Positions 58,930-64,000 of a DNA stretch of 64,000 bases are shown piece after piece. Position numbers and translations under genes: made by a program. The DNA comes from an uncultured Fodinibius sp. GTDB taxonomy: Bacteria > Bacteroidota > Rhodothermia > Balneolales > Balneolaceae. The first letter of the stretch is position 1, and each line of letters starts with the position of its first letter. The DNA is taken from NCBI GenBank assembly GCA_913057775.1, contig CAJXOG010000003.1, positions 285,986 to 349,985 of the forward strand. Reading direction: 5' to 3'. Below the pieces are notes generated by a model, which saw only the letters and a list, made by a program, of their open reading frames with translations, made no database searches and was not told where the DNA came from.

Positions 58930-61044
58930 TTAAAAAGGCGCTGATGTGTTATTAGTTGCATAGGTGTCCTCAAGATCCGGCTTTGTTTGTTGATGTTTAT
59001 CGGTATTAGCTTCAATACGTTTACCAAAGGCTCGTAGCCAGGCTGGGGTTAAATATTGCGGTGGAATACAGTAGCCGTGCCTGACTTCCTTATTACTTGG
59101 TTTTGTAGAGAATTCAGACTTATAATAGTGCGTTGTCGCTTTTCCATTAATATCCATGGCTTCGATCTCCTCTCGTACCGCATCCTGACTAGCGTATTCC
59201 CGTCCCTTGTTATAATTAGAGTACACATCCCATATTCCACTCCAGTAAAGGACCAAATGATTCTTTGCATTGAGTCCATAGTAATGCTTGGGCAATTCGC
59301 CATTTTCATTGATGATTTCGAGACTAGCCAGAAATTGCTGTAGCGGGGTTTGCTGAATCTCTCGTTCGGCCGAATTAGCTAAAAACTCCACGCTATAACG
59401 AAAAATCTCAGAGTTGACGCGATTCTCTTTTATTAAGGCCTGAAGTTCGTTTAAATCTTCTTCACTGGACACGTGCCGGTTACTTTTAGTATCAAGAGAA
59501 GGAGTAAAAAACTCAGCGAATTCAACATCACCTGGGTGGCAAACAAATAGGTCCACTGTAATAAGGGCGGCCATATTTTCGATCTGCCGGTCTTTAATTT
59601 GAAATTGGGTTCCTTCTTTGTCGCTACGTTTGGCAAGCTCTTCCTCTACGGCTTCGGTAAGCAAGCGTTTGATCCAGTGTAGTTCGCTTTTAAACAGCGT
59701 CCGGTTAAAGTCATTGAACTTGTACAGTAGAGAAATAAAAAGTCGCTGCATCTCCCGCTTATGATTCTCAAACCACCAGAGGTTTTGCACGTCTCCCCGT
59801 TTTTCTTTGGCATATTCAATCATGATACACCGCGATCGGAAGTGATCTTCGCTGGGTTTGTAGTTGGAGATAAACATCAGCTGTGATCGTACCGGGCTCC
59901 AGGCATTCTTCGAGCGGTCGTGTGATGCACTGACGCCACGTTGTCTCAACTCGTACCACATGTTAAACACCTGTGGCGTGATCTTGCCTTTTCCGGGGAC
60001 AAATTCATCCATGATGACCGGAATCTTGCTGTGGTTGGCCAGCTTGTTTTCGGCGGACTTTAGAGTAGGATTCGAATCCACATCCGTAAATGATTGACCA
60101 AAGAAGTTCAGCATAATCTGTGATAGCTGTCCCTTTCCGGTTGAGGGATCACCATACAAATAGAGAAAGACGACATGCTTGAATACGTCATAAATTTCAT
60201 CAAAGAATAGAAACGACAGCATGTAGGAGAAAATGAGGTGACCCTCTGCTCGTTTTTCAGGCTGCTGTCCAGCTATGAGTTCGCCAAACTTATCCCGAAC
60301 GGTATCTATGAAATATCGCAGGTTTTGGTCAGTATAAAGATGATGCTCGTCATCGGTATAGAATCCATCAATAGGAGGTTTAAGGTCCAGTTGGGGCGCG
60401 GGCTCAATTCGACCGGGTTTAACAAAGAAGGTAGTGTCCGCAGCTACCATGGGGAACAGGCCGGAATCTGCATTGGGTGCGATAATGTATTGTGGTTCCC
60501 GAAGATGATCGTTAGGAATATTGATTAACGCATTGCGCGTCAGATAGAATTTATACCCATGATGCTCAATAAACCCGTAATAATTGAACTCATACACAGT
60601 TTGCGGCTGCCACCGGTTACACAGAAAACTCATAAAGAAGAGGATTTCATCATCAGACTTAAATCGTGCCGACTGATAGGAATGTTTAAAGATCTGCACC
60701 TGGAATGCTTTCTTCGAAAGTAAGTCAACGGGCTCCAATATGAACAGCTCGCTTTGCGTAAGGGTACGACTATCGGGCAGCAGCCAACTTACCTGACACT
60801 CATATAGGGTTTCATCCCATTTTAGCGTCTCAGGATTATATCGGATGATTTTAGAGTGAATTTCAATGTCAAAGCTACCAATCTTTCGGCTTGTACCGTC
60901 AGACTCATTGCGGAACCAACCGAAGTCCGCATGATTTGAGCTATCAATATATTCGAAGGGGTCAGCACCGTTTTTATACGATGTTTGTGAATTATTTTCC
61001 GTGTCGGGATAATCGGCGAGTATTGCCTGCTTTTCGGCGCTCAT
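58930..61044 (-). CDS. SF3/primase-associated replicative helicase
   Basis: A 704-residue protein. The ATPase core spans about 285-450: Walker A LYLYGDPSTGKGQLSQIMLN, Walker B HSKIPVIMDEF, sensor RSQLMFISN, and a conserved Arg pair (HFRSRCIMIEYA). This layout fits SF3-type or P4-alpha-like viral helicases. The N-terminal 230 residues are not clearly a primase; no zinc finger or Toprim motif is seen. The C-terminus has a polar tail. It is the probable replication initiator of the provirus. Confidence 0.8.
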   Translation of the reverse strand: MSAEKQAILADYPDTENNSQTSYKNGADPFEYIDSSNHADFGWFRNESDGTSRKIGSFDIEIHSKIIRYNPETLKWDETLYECQVSWLLPDSRTLTQSELFILEPVDLLSKKAFQVQIFKHSYQSARFKSDDEILFFMSFLCNRWQPQTVYEFNYYGFIEHHGYKFYLTRNALINIPNDHLREPQYIIAPNADSGLFPMVAADTTFFVKPGRIEPAPQLDLKPPIDGFYTDDEHHLYTDQNLRYFIDTVRDKFGELIAGQQPEKRAEGHLIFSYMLSFLFFDEIYDVFKHVVFLYLYGDPSTGKGQLSQIMLNFFGQSFTDVDSNPTLKSAENKLANHSKIPVIMDEFVPGKGKITPQVFNMWYELRQRGVSASHDRSKNAWSPVRSQLMFISNYKPSEDHFRSRCIMIEYAKEKRGDVQNLWWFENHKREMQRLFISLLYKFNDFNRTLFKSELHWIKRLLTEAVEEELAKRSDKEGTQFQIKDRQIENMAALITVDLFVCHPGDVEFAEFFTPSLDTKSNRHVSSEEDLNELQALIKENRVNSEIFRYSVEFLANSAEREIQQTPLQQFLASLEIINENGELPKHYYGLNAKNHLVLYWSGIWDVYSNYNKGREYASQDAVREEIEAMDINGKATTHYYKSEFSTKPSNKEVRHGYCIPPQYLTPAWLRAFGKRIEANTDKHQQTKPDLEDTYATNNTSAPF

Positions 61045-61252
61045 GTACCTTTTGTTGAGAGATTAAAATTTGATGTTCGCTAACATGGCTGGGGTTATAA
61101 ATATCATCCCCAAAGCCATAAATGATCCACAGGCCAAATCCTTCGACCAACTGTGTTTCAATCATTCGTACAGTTTCTGTTTTATAGTTTCCGTCCGGAT
61201 CGATAAACTCAATGGTATCCCCAAGGGTATATCGGGTGATAATCTTTGCCAT
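60992..61252 (-). CDS. Small unknown protein upstream of the helicase
   Basis: An 86-residue protein. A beta-rich N-terminal half (YTLGDTIEFIDPDGNYKTET, then VEGFGLWIIYGFGDDIYNPS) is followed by a basic end (RRKAGNTRRLSRHGK). The SH3-like strand pattern with a basic tail could bind nucleic acid. It overlaps the helicase gene by 53 bp and follows the 104-residue gene by 8 bp. No family is recognised. Confidence 0.55.
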   Translation of the reverse strand: MAKIITRYTLGDTIEFIDPDGNYKTETVRMIETQLVEGFGLWIIYGFGDDIYNPSHVSEHQILISQQKVHERRKAGNTRRLSRHGK

Positions 61253-61260
61253 AGCTATGG

Positions 61261-61575
61261 TTATAACTGATTTTCGAAGTTAGGAAGGCGGATTCCTTTT
61301 ATCTGACAAAGCACATCGGTGGCAACTTCAAACTCATCGGTAATACGATCACACAATGTTTGTGTTGAAATGCCGAGAGCTTGCTCCATTTTACAAAGCC
61401 GGGCGTCTGAAATGTAGTAGGGTTTTTTGAACCACTGCCGGAAAGTATTCAGTTTGATATTAGGGAAGAGGGTCTCCCTAAACTCATTATAGGTGTCATA
61501 TTGATCGATTATTTCACCTTTGATCATGTGTAGCCGCAGTCGGTTTATGTCATATTTAGTTATAGCTGGATGCAC
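61261..61575 (-). CDS. Small putative DNA-binding protein, early left operon
   Basis: A 104-residue protein. Residues about 25-80 may form an HTH-like helical domain (DTYNEFRETLFPNIKLNTFR, then SDARLCKMEQALGISTQTLC), with the end part typical of XRE-like helices. It is the first gene of the leftward replication operon, divergent from the repressor gene. It could be a Cro-like antirepressor. This is inference from place and helix pattern. Confidence 0.55.
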   Translation of the reverse strand: MHPAITKYDINRLRLHMIKGEIIDQYDTYNEFRETLFPNIKLNTFRQWFKKPYYISDARLCKMEQALGISTQTLCDRITDEFEVATDVLCQIKGIRLPNFENQL

Positions 61576-61770
61576 TGAAAAATTGTCTTTTTAATATTGT
61601 AGGTTAGTAGTATTATAAGCGCGTTGTAGGTAAGCACTACCGTTACCGCAGGTGCTAATTTAGTGATGCGATAACAACGAAACAATATAAAAATGTCGTG
61701 ATTGCGTCATTTACTATGAAGAGAGAGTGCAAGTACGGCTAAAACAACCACTTAAGTAAGGACAAAAAAA
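61576..61770. promoter_or_regulatory. Divergent lysogeny-control region
   Basis: 195 bp between the leftward early genes and the rightward repressor. It holds dyads such as GGTAA-GCACTACC-GTTACC and AGCAC...GGTGCT (about 61630-61655), and related TAGGTTAGTAG and GTAGGTAAG half-sites. This is the expected place for operators shared by the repressor and the 104-residue protein. Exact promoters could not be set. Confidence 0.5.
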
Positions 61771-62181
61771 GTGAAAGAAATTGAAGAAGGCATCCTCCGG
61801 GAAAATGTCCAGTATTTACTGGATGAATATTATGACGGGAACGTCTCAGAAATGCAGCGACAAACAGGAGCGAATCGCTCTGTAATTTCTGAACTGAAGA
61901 ATGGGACAAAGAGCGAAGTGAATAGTTCCACTTTACGTCATTTTGCAGAGGCGGGTATCAATATAAACTGGCTCTTGACAGGAGAGGGACCACATTTTGT
62001 GATTGGTAATGAAGAGGAGCTCAAAACTGAGCTGAAACAAAAGCAGTTGCTTGAGAATAGGATGGAGGAGATTAAGGGATTGGTGTCAGATATCGACCAG
62101 CAGTTGGAAGAACATCCGGAGCTCAAGCTAGATCCGGATGTCATGTCGGCATTGTTGGATTTGCTAAAGAAGGCCATTTAG
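61771..62181 (+). CDS. Phage-type repressor with N-terminal HTH
   Basis: A 136-residue regulator and the only rightward viral gene in the control block. The HTH lies at about 18-60 (GNVSEMQRQTGANRSVISEL, then KNGTKSEVNSSTLRHFAEAG), followed by INWLLTGEGPHF, a signature of Bacteroidota phage repressors. A coiled-coil tail spans about 85-125 (KQLLENRMEEIKGLVSDIDQ). There is no peptidase domain for RecA-type self-cleavage. The ORF begins at GTG (61771); an AAGGA-like stretch is present upstream. Confidence 0.8.
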   Translation: MKEIEEGILRENVQYLLDEYYDGNVSEMQRQTGANRSVISELKNGTKSEVNSSTLRHFAEAGININWLLTGEGPHFVIGNEEELKTELKQKQLLENRMEEIKGLVSDIDQQLEEHPELKLDPDVMSALLDLLKKAI

Positions 62182-62195
62182 TAGAAGCAGACATG

Positions 62196-62477
62196 CTATT
62201 CGTTTTGCTTGAATAGCCGTTCAATTACACGCCGTTCAAAATATTTACGACGATCGCCTGCCTGGAAACTGGGAATATGTTTTTTGTGGCTTGGAAGAAA
62301 ATTGCTTCGGTTTAAGACAGTACGATGAGAGATTCCAAATTCCATCTGAATGTCTTTTGCGGTCAAATATTTCGATTTGTCAGGTTTGACCATGATGGAG
62401 TCTAAGACAAAATCTAACTTGGCTTCTAGGGTAGCTATTGTTTGGAGCAGAGAATCCTTGGGGTTTTGTTCTGTCAT
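62196..62477 (-). CDS. Excisionase-like HTH protein
   Basis: A 93-residue protein. A helix 1-35 is followed by an excisionase/MerR-like wing-HTH (YLTAKDIQMEFGISHRTVLN, then SFQAGDRRKYFERRVIERLF). This is the pattern of Bacteroidota element-borne DNA-binding Xis proteins. It lies 93 bp after the integrase gene in the same direction, so both may be on one transcript. It is expected to set the direction of integrase action. Confidence 0.75.
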   Translation of the reverse strand: MTEQNPKDSLLQTIATLEAKLDFVLDSIMVKPDKSKYLTAKDIQMEFGISHRTVLNRSNFLPSHKKHIPSFQAGDRRKYFERRVIERLFKQNE

Positions 62478-62570
62478 GAATCTTCAATTGATGCTTTGGT
62501 TTTTCGCCGAAAGAAGAAATGATTTTTCAGAACAAAATGCACTTTTTAAATCAACATTTTTTAAGAAATT

Positions 62571-63737
62571 TTAATCTATTGATTTGGTTATAAGTCCGTT
62601 TCTGTTAGCGGTATTGAGGAGATCATTAGCTACCAAGTGTACATATTTGTTGGTCACTTCCAAGCTTTTGTGTCCCAACATGTTCTTTACTTCTATTACG
62701 TTGAATCCATTGCGCAACAGAAAGGTAGCACAGGAGTGCCGGAGACCGTGAAAATGGATGGAGTCTTTCAGGTTGGCTTCCTCGGTTGCAAAGTATTTGA
62801 AACGTTTTGATACATTGCCTCCTCTGAGGGCTTTTTCTCCACCGGGAACTGACATTGGACTTGGAAACACGAATCCCTTTTTAGGACTGCCGTTGAATTC
62901 TTTCCATCGTTTAAGTTCGGTGTAAAGAGTATCAAAAATCGGTACCGTACGTTCGTAACCATTCTTGGTGTCGGTAACGCGAAGAAACCGACTACCAAGA
63001 TTTACATGCTCCCATCGAAGCTGAATGATTTCTTTTCTTCGTAGTCCGGTATAAAAGGCGAGGGTGATAAGTGGAATAAACCAATGCTGCTTTTGTTGAT
63101 CGGTTTTTATAGCTCCCGACTCTTGGTGTTTCTTTTGGTAGGCTTTGAACTTCTCGAATATTTCGTTGAGCTGTTCCTCATCAATAATTTTATCTACGAG
63201 GTTATCACGTGTTTTAGGGATGCCAATATTATCGCAGGGGTTAGAATCAAGAATTTCTTTATCTACGATCCAATTGAAAAAAGCTTTAAGATGTATGAGA
63301 TAGTTCTTTTTGGAAGCGTTGGCCAGGTGAGGCTTCAAGCAAAACTTTTTGATATCACTACTATTGATCATGGTCACAGGCATACTGTATCCGACCTCTT
63401 CCATAAATTGGCTAATAATTTGCCGATAAGTTTTTTTGGTCTTTGCTGTTACATTAGTTTTGTCCTTTAAAAACTGTTTCTGAAGAGTACTAATAATTGG
63501 ACTGGTAAGAGAGGTGCCTTCTAGCTCTTGCTCTTTTTCATATTCCTGGAGATTCCAATTATCATCAAACGGATTTATTTTGCCCGCATCATACAGCTTT
63601 TGGTATTCTAGCTTTTTTTGATCGGCTATCTTTTTGTATTTGGTCCCGAGGGCATAGGTCTTTTTGTAAGACTTTCCGTTTACGGTGGTTTTAAAAACTA
63701 TCGAGTAATACCCGTTTCGTTTGGTTAAACTGGCCAT
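62571..63737 (-). CDS. int: Tyrosine recombinase integrase
   Basis: A 388-residue integrase. The N-terminal arm-binding domain is at about 1-70 (KRNGYYSIVFKTTVNGKSYK), the SAM-like core-binding domain at 78-170, and the catalytic domain from about 185. The active-site residues are all present: Arg233 in FYTGLRRKEI, His330 and Arg333 in HFHGLRHSCATF, His356 in MLGHKSLEVT, and nucleophile Tyr365 in NKYVHL. It is a phage-type integrase, not the integron IntI type (no IntI-specific insert visible). It lies 189 bp from the tRNA 3' end, the usual place for a tRNA-targeting integrase. Confidence 0.93.
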   Translation of the reverse strand: MASLTKRNGYYSIVFKTTVNGKSYKKTYALGTKYKKIADQKKLEYQKLYDAGKINPFDDNWNLQEYEKEQELEGTSLTSPIISTLQKQFLKDKTNVTAKTKKTYRQIISQFMEEVGYSMPVTMINSSDIKKFCLKPHLANASKKNYLIHLKAFFNWIVDKEILDSNPCDNIGIPKTRDNLVDKIIDEEQLNEIFEKFKAYQKKHQESGAIKTDQQKQHWFIPLITLAFYTGLRRKEIIQLRWEHVNLGSRFLRVTDTKNGYERTVPIFDTLYTELKRWKEFNGSPKKGFVFPSPMSVPGGEKALRGGNVSKRFKYFATEEANLKDSIHFHGLRHSCATFLLRNGFNVIEVKNMLGHKSLEVTNKYVHLVANDLLNTANRNGLITKSID

Positions 63738-63777
63738 GACAAATTGGATCGTGTTGGTTTAAGTAAACACCAGTAAT

Positions 63778-63797
63778 GTAGTACCATATGTAGTACC
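63778..63797. repeat. GTAGTACC direct repeats, candidate integrase arm sites
   Basis: GTAGTACC occurs at 63778-63785 and again at 63790-63797 with ATAT between. They lie between the integrase start and the tRNA, where arm-type binding sites are expected. A related GTACTTCCC is part of the palindrome at the other end (20491-20499), but the match is weak. Confidence 0.4.
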
Positions 63798-63871
63798 GAA
63801 CAAGGAAAATAGGGGCGAATAGGGAAAAGGTTTCCCGAAAAGGTGGGATGGTAGTTAGTGTATATACCAAC

Positions 63872-63908
63872 AAAAAACCCCGCCTATCGGTTAATAAACG
63901 GGGTTTTT
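63872..63908. terminator. Bidirectional terminator next to tRNA-Arg
   Basis: A 10-bp stem, AAAAACCCCG with CGGGGTTTTT, and a 16-base loop. The A and T runs make it usable on both strands. On the minus strand it ends the tRNA transcript 18 bp after the gene. It would also shield the integrase gene from read-through. Confidence 0.8.
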
Positions 63909-63925
63909 GAGCTAAAAAAGAAAAG

Positions 63926-63999
63926 TACGCCTGAGAGGATTCGAACCCCTAACCTCCTGATCCGTAATCAGGTGCTCTATCCAGTTGAGCTACAGGCGC
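63926..63999 (-). tRNA. tRNA-Arg (anticodon ACG)
   Basis: A 74-nt cloverleaf on the minus strand. The acceptor is GCGCCTG with CAGGCGT, the D arm is AGCTCAACTGGATAGAGC, the anticodon stem CCTGA/TCAGG encloses TTACGGA (ACG), the variable loop is AGGTT-type, and the T arm AGGGG-TTCGAAT-CCTCT is complete. CCA is not encoded. The 3' end faces the integrase, so it is the likely attachment site. Confidence 0.93.
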
Positions 64000-64000
64000 A

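Larger units (their letters stand above)
20500..63925. mobile_element. Provirus of a tailless membrane-containing phage (SSIP-1/P23-77-like), with defence cargo
   Basis: The proposed element runs from the intergenic gap after the patatin gene to the 3' end of tRNA-Arg. A tyrosine integrase borders the tRNA, with repressor, excisionase-like and helicase genes next to it and a leftward structural operon at the far end. No tailed-phage hallmark gene (terminase large subunit, portal, tape measure) is visible. Two beta-rich capsid candidates, many single-TM proteins and several wall-active proteins fit a membrane virus. The span of about 43 kb includes about 16 kb of inserted cargo. I found no copy of the tRNA end near 20.4-20.6 kb, so the left edge is uncertain. 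Confidence 0.7.

Noticed and set aside
62571..63737. Integrase considered as an integron IntI for the attC array
   Set aside because: The catalytic domain has the phage-type spacing and no visible IntI-specific insert, and the gene adjoins a tRNA and an excisionase-like gene, not an attI.

Overview
The window looks like the chromosome of a Balneolota/Rhodothermota-type bacterium (wider Bacteroidota group). The evidence is indirect: outer-membrane barrels, a TetR-controlled RND pump, an ADP/ATP-translocase-like transporter with HEAT repeats, few Shine-Dalgarno sequences, and a provirus that resembles a tailless membrane phage of a relative of Salinibacter. The species cannot be fixed from the sequence alone.

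Host part (1-20.4 kb). In order: the end of a nucleotide-transporter-like gene broken by one extra G; an MscS channel; three tandem SpoIIAA/STAS-like paralogues; a calcineurin-like phosphoesterase lipoprotein; an 894-residue NTT-like transporter fused to HEAT repeats; a TolB-propeller/outer-membrane-barrel protein; an RND efflux operon (TetR, TolC, adaptor, pump); and a type Vd patatin. Two copies of a palindromic intergenic repeat lie here.

Provirus (about 20.5-63.9 kb, ending at a tRNA-Arg(ACG) gene). From 41.6 down to 20.5 kb is one leftward block of about 24 genes with no terminase, portal, tail or baseplate gene. It holds two adjacent small beta-rich proteins that are candidate single-jelly-roll major capsid proteins, beta-rich spike-like proteins, about ten small proteins with one C-terminal membrane helix and a basic tail, a lytic transglycosylase, an M15-type peptidase, a peptidoglycan-binding protein, a transglutaminase-like protease, a P-loop ATPase and a 2,415-residue polyvalent protein (RelA/SpoT-like domain, adenine methylase, SNF2 helicase). 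This pattern fits a tailless, membrane-containing icosahedral virus such as Salisaeta icosahedral phage 1 or P23-77. The replication and lysogeny block lies at 57.8-63.7 kb: ParB-like protein, small HTH protein, iteron-like repeats, SF3-like helicase, divergent repressor, excisionase-like protein and tyrosine integrase.

Cargo (41.9-57.7 kb) between the two viral blocks. First comes a small integron-type cassette array without an integron integrase: an XRE/membrane pair, a PAS-GAF histidine kinase and a Shedu nuclease, each cassette bounded by attC-like sites. An IS110-family element sits inside one attC. Its 5' non-coding end folds into a bridge RNA whose target-loop guides match both halves of the interrupted attC and whose donor-loop guides match both ends of the element. 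The array is followed by a DUF6429 gene, an AbiE toxin-antitoxin pair, a three-gene reverse-transcriptase operon with unknown partners, a Lys/Pro-rich peptide, and a type IIG restriction-methylase with a coupled membrane protein. The cargo reads as a defence island carried by the virus.
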